Counted from the first letter of the stretch, positions 44,742 to 54,929 are shown. The stretch is DNA of 64,000 nt from Limnephilus marmoratus (GCA_917880885.1 OU862912.1:49587117-49651116), one strand, 5' to 3'. Numbers and translations are program-made. The notes: generated from the sequence alone by a model not told the origin.

Positions 44742-46248
44742 CTCTGTTGCAACTCCTAACACTTTCTCACAAAAGACATAAGTAACAGAAAGAGGAATCA
44801 CAACGGAGCTCTTAATGTCAGGACAATACTTATTTCAATCCATAAAATGATAGGAAGTCCTATGTCCACTAGGAAGATAATGTTGGTTGTGCTCAAAGAT
44901 ATTCAAATACAGAAGAGATATGCTATGGTGTCCGCGCAACTGTCGCCGGACTACGCGCTAATTAGCGTAGTTTTCATACAAAAAGAATTTGTTAATTTCG
45001 TTGATTTTTTGAAAATGTGCATTAATATTGGTTAACAATATATTTTGAATAAGGAAAGAATTTGTTCATTTAGTTTAACGTTCGTTTGGTTTATTCGTTA
45101 ATTATTTGTTCTTTTAGTTTATTTGTTAATTGGTAAACAATATCGGCGACACCCGGAAGCGCAGACCCACATAGTAAAAACAGCAGATAGCACATCTACT
45201 TATATTCCAATATCTTTGGTTGTGCTACTATGTCTGTTGCATAACCATACAGATGTTTCAACGATAAATGAGGAAAACACGATGTTACCATGTTCGTTTT
45301 AATTCAATTGTCAGCACTCCGCAGTACAAACATGCTCTGCTGACGCTGGTAGATGTCCCGCAACATTTCATGCTTTAAGTTTTAATTTATTCTAAGCCGC
45401 ATTATAAACTGTACATACACTTAGGTAGACGGTGTGCTCTATGTATTATGCATTAAATCCGCGTAGAGGCATAATCCTTTTTACCACAACAATGGTCCAT
45501 TGTGGACGAGATGAGAAGACTCGCTGCTCATAGTTTTAGCTTCGTGCACTACAAACATGCGCAAAATATAATATTACGATTAAAACTAATGTTCGCGCAT
45601 TTTTTATATGGGATTGATTGGGTATTGCATTCACAGACTTGGTGCGGTAGATATGTCAAAATCCTGAATTTATCCCACCTACCTAATCTTTCCTTCCCAA
45701 ATGTCACCATAAAAATTGTTGCAAGAAAGTACTTAACTTTGGAGAGGTGACAGTGTGATTTGCTGCTCAGAACAAAATAACATCTCAGACAGGGCGCATG
45801 TATCGTAACCTCTACTGTAAGAATATTGCAATTTTTAAATAAAACAGTGAGAAGTGTGCACCAAAACTGGAGTTCAGTGTGGCCCCATCTGCAACGGTGA
45901 TTCCTATTTTCCTTATTCCAATCTGGGCTTATCTAATTTTCCAAAAGTCCAGATCTGAACTATCGACTGACTATCCATCAGGTTTTGTGAGTGCATGCTA
46001 TTTAATCGTCCCGTATAACTTAGCGTTTTCACGTAGTTTCGGGACTGGTCCTTCGAGGTCTGCGTGGGCTTTGCTCTGCAGCATTTACCGCCAATTAACA
46101 GTGGAGTCGCAGTTTCGCGACACCAACTAATTTAATATTAGCAAAACTAATAGCCGTATGTGGGCAAGAAAAATGATTCCAAATTAATAGTAATCCAATA
46201 CAAAATTTAAATAACCATTTATTTTTCTAGGAATATTATTATTCTACT
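44742..46248. other. Unassigned sequence, 1.5 kb
   Basis: Short open frames (for example 45502-45750, 45879-46130) have no recognisable features. TTTGGTTTATTCGTTAATT-type repeats occur at 45060-45130. Confidence 0.35.
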
Positions 46249-46385
46249 AGCTGACCCGGCCACGTGTTACTGTGGCTAACGAAACGCAACGCAATCTACT
46301 GGTTGGTTACCGAACCTTTATAACCAACGCCATCTGTTAATTTGCATACAAATCAAATTCACACAGTCCGCTTGCCAGCCCGCTC
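46249..46385 (-). mobile_element. Helitron-like 3' end
   Basis: ACTAGCTGACCCGGCCACG is the reverse of the GCCGGGTCAGCTAGT end. It abuts a TCTA microsatellite that separates it from an oppositely oriented relative. Confidence 0.65.
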
Positions 46386-46387
46386 CC

Positions 46388-46470
46388 TTTATCTATCTAT
46401 CTATCTTCTTCTTCTATCTTCTCTTCTATCTATCTATATATCTATCTATATATCTATCTATATATACATA
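46388..46470. repeat. TCTA/TATC microsatellite
   Basis: Runs of ATCT and CTATATAT with a TTC-rich interruption (46404-46424). Lies at the 5' side of the Helitron-like copy that follows; a similar run precedes the copy at 60518. Confidence 0.8.
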
Positions 46471-46864
46471 TATGTACGCGCATAAGGGAACGTACCCATA
46501 CTACGTGACACGTTTAGGGGGGGGGTCTTCAAAATGTCACGCTCCATACAAATGAGCGGCGGGTTGCTTAGGATTTTGGTCACCGAAGGGGGGGGGGTTA
46601 AAAATTGCAAAAAGTTGGTCACGTAGTATGGGTACGTTCCCTAACTTCCGAACGACTGCACCAAATCGGATAATTCTTTTGTTTTTGTGTTCGTTATTGT
46701 CAGGACAAGGTTTAAACGCGGGACAGGGGAAGGTGGAGGAGGTGGAATGGGAACGCGAGAGGGGAACGAGAGGTGGAAGGGGAACGGGACGAATGGAAAA
46801 GGACACGCAGGGATAAACAATTTATTTATTAAATGTCATAGCAACGCACGCCGGGAACCTGCTA
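46437..46864 (+). mobile_element. Helitron-like element containing a Harbinger-like MITE
   Basis: Matches 60518-60887: GTACGCGCATA, then (after the MITE) ACTTCCGAACGACTGCACC, ATAATTCTTTT, GGACAAGGTTT, AAAGGACACGCAGGG, CATAGCAACGCACGCCGGG and CCTGCTAAT, a decayed CAGCTAGT. Confidence 0.75.
46486..46641. mobile_element. PIF/Harbinger-like MITE, copy 2
   Basis: 156 bp with GGGAACGTACCCATACTACG inverted ends. TAA duplication at 46483-46485 and 46642-46644. The empty site is present at 60559-60575 (GCGCATAACTTCCGAAC), giving direct proof of a 3-bp TAA duplication. Confidence 0.85.
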
Positions 46865-46984
46865 ATATATTATATTTATACCTAAACCTTCCTCATGGAT
46901 CTATTTGTGTTTGAATTTATCGTGAACAGACAGACAGACGCGTCGGAGGACTTTAATTTATAATATGTAGACATACATATAAAG

Positions 46985-47170
46985 GGTGTAAAAAAAAGCA
47001 CGTACCCGATAGTGATGTCCTTGCTAAGCGTCACCGAGTAACAGCCCTTTGTCTTGCGCTTAAAATATTCAAAAAGCCTTTTTCATTTTAATTGTAATTT
47101 TCTTTTCTGAAGTTGTGGTTTAAATCATTCTGTTGCAAGCAATGCAGCTGTAGCATTTTCATTTCAATTC
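46985..47170 (+). repeat. Dispersed repeat, inverted relative at 52408-52680
   Basis: CGATAGTGATGT, GTCACTGAGTAACAGCC-like, AATTTTCTTTTCTGAAGT and TTGCAAGCAATGCA blocks occur in the same order in reverse orientation at 52408-52680. Type unknown. Confidence 0.55.
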
Positions 47171-47359
47171 TGCATTATACATATTTTTGCATTTTAATTT
47201 TAAATTTTAATCAACGATTTCGAAAGAAATTTGGAATAAAAAAGGTAAATGTCATTTCGCTGTGAAATGATTTTTTATTTCAAGCAAATTTTTTTTCCGT
47301 CACACGTCACCACTGAGTAGTTAGGTTTAATCTAGCATGTCACGTGATAAGCATTCCGT

Positions 47360-47905
47360 CTCTTTCAGCAGCACTGTAACAGATGAGACAACAACATTTG
47401 GCAGCCACCTCTGGTTCATTTGGCAGCCACCTCTGGTCTGGAGCTCCAAAATTCCTGAAAAATACCCTCGACTCGAGTCTGATAGATTCTCCCATCTTAA
47501 CAGACGGATTGCAATCTTTAGAGCACAGGCGTCGGGTGGGAATGCTATCCTTGTTCTACCGGTATTACAATGGAAGATGCTCCGAGGAACTAGCATCATT
47601 GATCCCTTCGGCACCGGTGCATAGTCGGGAAACACGCCAAACGCGTGCCCAACATTTGTACACAGTTGACATTTGTCACATGAGAACAGGTCGTTTCTTC
47701 GACTCGTTCTTGTGTTCAACAGCCCGGAATGATTTGCCGGCCTCTGTGTTTCCTCCTTCCTACAACATGGGTCTCTTCAAGACCAATGTTCATTCCTTCC
47801 TGTCCTCAAAAAGACCCTCCACACAGCATCCCAGATGACAAAGGCCCTGAGGGAAATTATTTTCCTCAGGGCCTCCTGTGTGGAGTTAATGTAAAAAAAA
47901 AACGA
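47360..47905 (+). pseudogene. LINE tail carrying the HP-type 3' end (copy 3)
   Basis: Reads QSLEHRRRVGMLSLFYRYYN, GRCSEELASLIPSAPVHSRE, DICHMRTGRFFDSF, then ARNDLPAS (a Leu-Trp pair present in the copy at 24030 is deleted) and MGLFKTNVHSFLSSKRPS with a stop at 47836-47838. The tail stems (CTCCACACAG, GGCCCTGAGG/CCTCAGGGCC, CTGTGTGGAG) and a poly-A (47892-47901) follow the stop. Clearest evidence that the HP tail is the 3' UTR of a CR1/Jockey-type LINE. Confidence 0.88.
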
Positions 47906-49307
47906 GTACCACGTAATGTGTTCAATGGCGATGCGTGACAAAAAAAATGTTTTTATTGTTTTTAATTTTTTTTTAATATCGCAGGACAGCAAAATGACAT
48001 ACATTTCTTATTCTAAATTAAATCCTTCGAGAACGTACTGTAAATTGATTATGTACTGGTGTTATTTATAAGGCGTAAATTCTTACAATGTTGTAAGAAA
48101 AATAATACAGTACAGACTCATAAACATTTTACATATAAACTTACAATGGTGAAATTAATATTGCCTTCACCATTAAGTTCTTTCCTCACCATAGTACATA
48201 GGATAAAGCTTGTTTAAACGATGCATAAAACCATCCTCGTTATACCATCAAAAGGTTCACTTTTATGCTTAAAAGATTAATGAAACGATTGTCCTAACAA
48301 GGCAGCATTAAAACATTTATTTTGTATATAAAAGCATCAAATTATATGAACCATAAAAGTATCGAGAAACACAACATTGAAACGTTGGATACGCGCCATA
48401 AAATATATTTAAATACATTTGGGCATTAGTCTCATTTAAATTAATAATTTATGCTATGGGACCATGGGGGCGCCATCTATGGTGGTTGTATTATATTGAA
48501 TTTACCTATGTGACATTGAAATTCAGTATATTCATGCCTTTTCTTACCTCTGTGGAGCAAGCAATTACTTCCGACGTGAGTGTTGGTGAAAGCCAATAGA
48601 TGTCAGTACTAATCAAATCATTAACCCATAATTGAATTATTGTTGTGAAGTTTTGGCACGTACGATTAATGTGCAAAATTCATATTCATTGTTTGAACTT
48701 TCTTCCTGTGATAAACATCTGTTGAGATTGTACAATACCGCCTTGGCAAAATTCAATGTTTGAAAGAAACTAGTGTCGTTTGTCTGGACATCGTGTGGAG
48801 AGCTGCATTCTCTGAGTGAGTATTGTTTTGTTTTCACCGAGGATTTTGGAATTGCTGTATAATCTGTTTTGCGTCACATAGGGAAGAGTTCATCGTTCAT
48901 TAATTTACATAGGGTAGTATTCCCTCGTGTCTGGGGCTATTTACACGCCCCTACAAACGTGTTATACGATAATTAGTATAATTACTAAATATTATAATAC
49001 TACGTACACTAAGTAATATTTTAATGTAAAGAATTTTAGAATTAAACTTAGATAAGTGCTTATATTACCTACACTGCATAAAGAAATAAATATGTAAGAA
49101 TTAGTAAATTCTTATAATTAAACTGAATAATCTCAGTTTTGTAAGTTTGTAATACGATAATTTATTATTATTTTATAAAAAAAAGCGAATAAAAATATAT
49201 TTTTAAAAATGATTTTTAGTTTCGTGTTGTGATTTTCCATGTTGATTACGTTGTGATTTGTGATTATCCATATCTTTAATGAAAGTAAAAAAAAAATAAT
49301 ATAATTG
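47906..49307. other. Unassigned AT-rich sequence, 1.4 kb
   Basis: No gene, RNA or element recognised. Confidence 0.35.
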
Positions 49308-49590
49308 ACTAGCGATTTACCGGCACGCGTTGCCACTTAAATGAAGAAATAATTCCCTCTCCGCATCCCCTTCCCGTCCCACGTCCTCTTCCTCTCCCGC
49401 GTTTCCCCTCCACCTTCCCTGTCTTTCCCCTCTCCTTTCCCTGGGCGCGCGCACAACAACTCATCAAAATTTCATCACAATCGGATGAATGTTACAGGAA
49501 ATAATTTCATAACGCCAGAGCTCACTCAGTTCAGTTTAGGAGTTACAGACAGACACATAGACAGATAGACAGACTGCTCCATTCGTTAGG
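49308..49590 (-). mobile_element. Helitron-like 3' part
   Basis: GACTAGCGATTTACCGGCAC is the reversed 3' end. A CT-rich stretch follows, then CATCACAATCGGATGAA and an ACAGACAGACAC run, typical of this insect family. Confidence 0.65.
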
Positions 49591-49629
49591 GGTTAAAAAT
49601 TAAATAGAAGAGCATTCGATTGAGTAGTC

Positions 49630-49890
49630 CGGCCGGCGTAGTCCAGCGGTAAGGCTCGCATTGACTCGCATTCCGAAAGTCGCGGGAACGAATCCCGGCG
49701 TGGCAAATAAATATTATTTGATTAATTTGTGTATTTCACAATTTATTCATTTAAAATAATATATATAGTATATTTGCGGCACGTTCCAGATTGGAAGATA
49801 CTTTCAGTATCGCCCTGGTGTAAGACCACCATTCAGAATTGAAACGTTACTTGAAATGGCTTCTGCCGTGTTTACATGTAAAAAAAAAAA
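49630..49890 (+). mobile_element. tS SINE with complete head, short 3' end
   Basis: Best A-box region in the window (GGCGTAGTCCAGCGGTAAGG). The B box is changed to GGGAACGAATCCC. The body stops after GGCTTCTGCCGTGTTTAC and ends directly in ATGTAAAAAAAAAA. The 3' third of the family is missing but a poly-A is present, suggesting priming from an alternative, HP-like GTAAAA end. Confidence 0.85.
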
Positions 49891-50540
49891 GTTTTAACCA
49901 TAAACAAGTTATGCTGTTAAAAAAAAATGTTTTATAAATTGAATAATGATATTATTGAATATTTAAAAAAAATGGAGTTTCACAAATTAAAATAATAACA
50001 ATAAATACCGACAAAGATATTTAAAACGAGTTTGCAGAAATTAAAAATCACAAATTGCGTTCAATTTATCCGCCAATTACATTATTTCTCCACAGCCAAA
50101 AATCTTCAACAACCTCTACATTAATGTCACTTTAACGATATTGTAAATTTCAAAGCGCAGTCTAAACAGAATATTTATTTGAAAGGCCAGAACAAACCAC
50201 CAAGCCCAAACAACAATATCAAATATCAAAAATAAAGCCAGCCGCAATGCCCGCAATGCCAAGAACAACATTCGTGAAATTTAATCAAAATGCGACTCAT
50301 TGACCACGACTTTGGCAGGCTAAACAAATATTAGATACCAACTTATTTCCTAAAAGGTTGAAAGCAGATAAAAAAAAAGAAAGTGTACAATTTGCGTGCC
50401 GCTAAAACTCAGAAACGAGTCCTGATACGATCAAGGGAGTTATACAATAGTGTGGTAGCCCTCTATCCCCCCATGAAGAAGGTTTCCGTTTTTACCCGAA
50501 AGGCGTGCTTTTGAAGATATAAGGACTGGAAGTTTCGCCC
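49891..50540. other. Unassigned AT-rich sequence
   Basis: No gene recognised. Precedes the pentamer array. Confidence 0.35.
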
Positions 50541-50549
50541 TGTAGAAAT

Positions 50550-50914
50550 TTCTAGAACAATCCAGAACAATCTAGAGTATTCGAGAGCATACCGCAACAT
50601 TCCAGAACATCTCGAAATATTCAGGAATGTTCGGGAATAGATTGGAACTTTCGGGAACATCCCGAAACATACCAGATCATTGTGGAACATTCCAGAACAC
50701 TCTCGAATGTTGTGGAATATTCTGGAACATTGTGAACCGTTCGAAGCCTTTTTTGTATTCCAACATTCCAGAACATCCCGGAATATTCGGGAATGTTCGG
50801 GAATAGATTGGAACTTTCGAGAACATCCTGGTACATATCAGATCATTGAGGAATATTCCAGAACACTCTCGAATGTTGTGGAATGTTCTGGAACATTGTG
50901 GACCATTCGAAGCC
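50550..50914. promoter_or_regulatory. Heat-shock-element-like pentamer array, two 166-bp units
   Basis: Alternating nGAAn and nTTCn pentamers stay in exact 5-bp register. From 50765 to 50914 thirty consecutive pentamers can be laid out, 18 of which fit nGAAn or nTTCn; 50765-50804 reads ATTCC AGAAC ATCCC GGAAT, then ATTCG GGAAT GTTCG GGAAT. The same pattern occupies 50599-50748, and corresponding bases are 166 apart (for example 50743 and 50909, GAAGCC). nGAAnnTTCnnGAAn is the binding pattern of heat-shock factor trimers. Whether it is a promoter or a satellite that mimics one cannot be told from sequence. Open frames across it are by-products of the repeat. Confidence 0.7.
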
Positions 50915-50949
50915 TTTTTTGTATGGGTGGGACTACCCATTGGTAGGGG

Positions 50950-50957
50950 TATATAAA
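50950..50957 (+). promoter_or_regulatory. TATA box (TATATAAA)
   Basis: TATATAAAG lies 36 bp beyond the last pentamer on the plus strand, the arrangement seen in heat-inducible promoters. The expected start site would be about 50980, in a less AT-rich stretch (GTTAGCTCCCTGAGCGAAGC). No protein frame follows. Confidence 0.5.
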
Positions 50958-51016
50958 GCAAGATCCGTCGTGGGTTAGCTCCCTGAGCGAAGCCGGGTGC
51001 CCCAACGGAGGCGTCT

Positions 51017-51205
51017 ACTAATATCTACAGGAATTCCAAAAACTGAAAAAATCGAACTAATATCTATGAGAACCAAAGTGTTGACGAATATCTACAGCTC
51101 AAACTGTTGACTAATATCTATGAGAACCAAAGTGTTGACGAATATCTACAGCTCAACTGCTGACTAATATCTATAAGAACCAAAGTGTTGACGAATATCT
51201 ACAGC
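51017..51205 (+). repeat. Tandem repeat, unit about 54 bp, built on ACTAATATCTACAG
   Basis: ACTAATATCTATGAGAACC starts at 51056, 51110 and 51163, each followed by AAAGTGTTGACGAATATCTACAGC-type sequence. A single exact ACTAATATCTACAG is at 51017-51030. Stops occur in every frame. Confidence 0.85.
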
Positions 51206-51360
51206 ACTGGCAGAGGTTGGATTTGCAATTATGTATAGCATATTGGAATAACGTAATATTGCGTATGCAGTTTAAAAAACTTAATTTATGTAAGTATGTA
51301 TGTAAAAATCCCTAATATCGGACTATTGGACATATTTAGCTGATTAGTCCAACCTACGCT

Positions 51361-51454
51361 CTGTAGATATTAGTTAACACTCTGAAGTTCGTAGATATTA
51401 GTTCAACATATGAGCTGTAGATATTTGTCCGACATACAGGCTGTAGATATTAGT
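51361..51454 (-). repeat. Inverted partner motifs CTGTAGATATTAGT
   Basis: CTGTAGATATTAGT at 51361-51374 and 51441-51454, with variants near 51391 and 51416. It is the exact reverse complement of the 51017 motif, so the two clusters can fold on each other around a 150-bp centre. Confidence 0.8.
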
Positions 51455-51493
51455 ATCTGGAGTCACCCCAACTAGTGTTATAAAAAGATTTGA

Positions 51494-51940
51494 ATGATTA
51501 CGATTTTTTTGATTTTTTGGTTCATGCACCATATTGAATTACTTGAGGAAACTGATTCTGTGAGTCTAGAAACTAGAAGGAAAGCAAGTCTTGCTATTCT
51601 GTCTTTCAAAATTTGGAACAATTTCATCAATAGCCCATTTCTCTTGGGATGCTATGATTTATATGTACCAGACCACTACAGCCGAAGTCGACATCATGAC
51701 TTATTTAAAGTACCGAACGGCAGAACAGACGTCTTGGCAAAGCATAGCATGACGAGGGGAGTGGTGCTGTTAAATGAAATTGCAAACCATTTGGATGTAA
51801 GTGACTATTCTTTATATGCCTTAAAAACATTATTGAAGAGTCACTTGCCTAAATGCTAATAGGGTAACTAAATTGTACTGTAATTGGAAATATTCTGTTG
51901 TACAATAATAATAAAAAATAAAATAAAATAAATAAATTAC
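51494..51940 (+). pseudogene. LINE C-terminal fragment with poly-A-like tail
   Basis: 121 codons ending at a stop at 51857-51859: LSFKIWNNFINSPFLLG, YDLYVPDHYSRSRHHDLFK, GRTDVLAKHSMTRGVVLLNE, LKTLLKSHLPKC. This is the (R/T)-S-(M)-(R)-LNxL tail at the end of CR1/Jockey-type reverse transcriptases. A short 3' UTR and ATAAAATAAA tail follow. Confidence 0.75.
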
Positions 51941-52086
51941 GATCGTAAAAACTCAATGAGGAAAGTATTAGTAGTACTGAAACTGGGTCCAAGTAGAAGA
52001 AGCACTTTACAGTCTTTCGCTAACTTCCATGTTTGATACTGCCCCCAAACGATAATTTGTTGAAAAAATCTGCATATAGAGTGTTA

Positions 52087-52382
52087 GGGAGATACTTGAC
52101 TTACTTTAACCAGTTATTCCTGACATTATTTGGAGTAAAAAATATAATGAAATTTTGGTCTCCGGTAACTTTTTAGACGGTTTTTTTTTTCAAAATCAAA
52201 CAACAACAAAAATTTCACATGTCTTCACTATAACTCAGTCGAGTAACAGCAAAACCGCTTACCCGCCCCTGAATGTCCAATAAGTATTGATTTTTTAGTT
52301 GAAAACAAAAATAAATATCAAAAATGTCACCGGACACCAAATAATGTCATGAAACATTTTTAAAGTTAGTCAAATATGACCC
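52087..52382. mobile_element. TTAA-flanked MITE, copy 2
   Basis: GATACTTGACTTACTTTAAC left, complement at right (GTTAGTCAAATATGACCC followed by TTAA). Interior matches 39395-39946 without the central insertion. Confidence 0.65.
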
Positions 52383-52407
52383 TTAATACCCTGTATATGA
52401 AACGAAA

Positions 52408-52680
52408 ACACTACAAACACTGGTGCATTGCTTGCAAACAGAATTATTCAAACTTGTTATACGACTTCAGAAAAGAAAATTCCAATTAAAAAGAAAAAAA
52501 AAGCCACAGTTAACATAATATTTAAAACACGACACCGTCAAACTTTTAGAATATTTGAATTAGATCAATGTACATTTGTCGTCCCTTTCTCACCAGTAAA
52601 AAAATAATAGGCGTAAGCAAGATAGAAGGCTGTTACTCAGTGACGTTTTGAAAGTACATCACTATCGGAAGTTTATAATA
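52408..52680 (-). repeat. Dispersed repeat, relative of 46985-47170
   Basis: See 46985: the same ordered blocks in reverse, including CATTGCTTGCAAACAG, TTCAGAAAAGAAAATTCC, GGCTGTTACTCAGTGACG and ACATCACTATCGG. Confidence 0.55.
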
Positions 52681-53340
52681 TCATCAACACACACAATTTT
52701 ATATTATGATGTTTGGGTCAACTCTAATTACGGCGTGACCAATACCTACATATATTGCCAACTTAAAGCAAACACGAAGCGATAAGCTAATTTCTGCACA
52801 AGTAATAAATAAAATGTATAAAAAAATAAAACATGTGCAATAATTTATTATTTTATATGCATTAGGTATTATTGTTATCAACGGAATAATAGGTCACATT
52901 CGTGACTCAGTGCGGCGCAATGGGCAAATTGGCCACTTTGTGGCACAAAACGCATCCGTTGCAATCTGCTATCAGAAAAAAATGCCATTAACCTCTCGTC
53001 ATTCGTGACCGCCCTTGAGTTTAACCTTCCCAATGTGTTATCAGTCACAAAACCTTTGATAAGATTAGTTTTCAATGTGAATACTACAAACCGATAATAA
53101 TGTTTGAATTCTTGTTTAGTGATGAAAAAAATAACAACGGTACATCCAAAGAATGAAGAATAACACAAGAAGTTTCTTGTGGGCATTTTTCGAAGTATTT
53201 CCATACAAAATTGTGTTTTCGAAATTTATATGAGATGGAGATCTACGATTTCAGGGGGTGTAAGTGAGAAGGGACGTTGGGCGTTGGGCTAAATGGAACA
53301 TTTTTTAAAACAAATTTGTATGGAAGGCACTTCTGGTGTT
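52681..53340. other. Unassigned sequence with a 108-codon minus-strand frame
   Basis: The frame 52878-53204 (minus) reads MEILRKMPTRNFLCYSSF ... SHECDLLFR with one hydrophobic segment. No family recognised. Confidence 0.25.
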
Positions 53341-53848
53341 ATATTCTTTATTCCGTGGTTACATTATACTTGGCATTTTTGTTAAATCTTTAGAATGTCT
53401 AAATATTTATTATATTCTAAACAAAACTATATTAAGTATTAAAATCTATGTTATATTTTGTGGTCGTATTGCAACAAACATGTCGCTGTATAGTAGGAAA
53501 TAAGGTACATATTATAAAAATGTTCTATTATTGTTAATTTTAAACAATTTTACAATAACAAATACTATCACTATTCCAAAAGCGTACAATAAGTAATTAA
53601 GTAAAAATTAAAGTGTTTTGATTATTTTTAATGTTTTTGTTGCTCGTAGGTATATGAATTGTTATTCCTACGAGTTCTCTAAAGTAATCCATGTGGAATT
53701 AGCATTAGATGTATTCCTATTTTTTTACATTGGGTTTATGCTTTATTTGTGTATTTTGTAATCTTTTTTATTTATGTTATACTGTTATTATAAATGAAAT
53801 TTGTATTTGTTGTGTAAAAGCCCAATAGGGCGTCAATAAATAAATTAC
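53341..53848 (+). mobile_element. Probable LINE 3' UTR
   Basis: AT-rich DNA ending GTTGTGTAAAAGCCCAATAG, then AATAAATAAAT. Same ending as 28140-28302. Start not defined. Confidence 0.45.
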
Positions 53849-53963
53849 TTACACCGGACCCGTTAAACCAAAAAGAAAAGACGCTTACATATTACCTATA
53901 TGTTATTGAAAAAATCTAATCGAAATAAAACAAATCATATCAACCAACCCATTGATCTATGTA

Positions 53964-54250
53964 CAATTTGAGAGACGGTATAGGTACCATTCATTGGATA
54001 ATCAACACCTTTGCCGTAAATCACTTACGTTTGGTGACATAGTAGGGGTGCCCGAGTTCAAGTTCTAGGACTTGGAGACTGGTTGAGGGAGACCATTTTA
54101 CCTCCCCAGAAGGACTTTCTTGACCCGTCGCTTCGCCTTGCAATGGAAGGGATAAATTCAAACGCCCGTCTATCCTGGACATACTAACCACCAGATTCCT
54201 ATTCACCCCTCATACCTTTTTCCTTCCCAGAACTTCCTCTCCTTCCTTTC
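53964..54250 (+). mobile_element. HP retroposon, 5' part (split copy)
   Basis: Starts at the family 5' end (CAATTTGAGAGACGG) and stops at CCTTCCTTTC/TTAA, where a TTAA-type element is inserted. The tail resumes at 54930. Confidence 0.85.
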
Positions 54251-54254
54251 TTAA

Positions 54255-54925
54255 GGGCCCGCAACCCGGATTTGTACCGATTTATTACATATTTCCCTTA
54301 AACACGGTAAGTTTTAAAGCTCTTAAAAAAATATATGTTATTCCTGAAGATAATATCTTAAAGATAATTATATAAAATTCCCCCGATAGAAAAAAATCGC
54401 AAAGTATGCTCCAAAAATTATTATTAACACGTTTGTTTCAGTTATTTTACAAGTTATGTGTATGAAAAAAATCACAGTGTTTCTTTAAATGCTGTTTAAG
54501 ATAATGCCCGCGAGATTTTTGCTCTATTTTAAACGAGTCGTGTTTTATTAAACATTTTCGCAATTTTCGCATCGATTTTGTCGCTGTAAATGTTAGCGCT
54601 CTCCTCTAACATTCCGTCGCCTCAGTTCTTAATTGTCCAAACGACCATTTTAGTTTTTGCTCAATCTCCACTTTAAAACTAAAAATAAATTATAAAAAAT
54701 GATAGTTAATCACTTAACTAAGAATTATTTAAATTAATGACACCTTTGCCTTTACGGGAACATCTTTTCTTAAGCACCTACCATAATGTTTCATTGAAAT
54801 AATGAAAGAAAAACTTCTCCTCCTGTAAAATTTTCAAATGGTCGTTTGGACAATTAAGAAATCATGCGACGATTCGTAATTTCGTATCTCTCCATCTTCT
54901 TCTTTTCGGGCCCGGTTGCAGAGCC
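54255..54925. mobile_element. TTAA-flanked non-autonomous DNA element, copy 2
   Basis: Inverted ends GGGCCCGCAACCCGG and (right, complement) GGCTCTGCAACCGGGC. TTAA at 54251-54254 and 54926-54929, while uninterrupted HP copies read TTCCTTAAAAAAAC here. The 4-bp-TSD MITE (54615-54871) is nested inside. No coding capacity. Confidence 0.85.
54615..54871. mobile_element. MITE with 4-bp target duplication, copy 2
   Basis: CGTCGCCTCAGTTCTTAATT ends, ATTC on both sides (54611-54614, 54872-54875). The homologous site in the first copy of the host element (517-530) reads ACATTCGTAATTTC, i.e. empty. Confidence 0.88.
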
Positions 54926-54929
54926 TTAA

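Noticed and set aside
50463..50961. Overlapping proteins rich in Asn, Ser and Pro on both strands
   Set aside because: All are by-products of the 5/10-bp periodic pentamer array, which keeps several frames open.
54021..54206. Small minus-strand protein
   Set aside because: Inside an HP copy and antisense to it.
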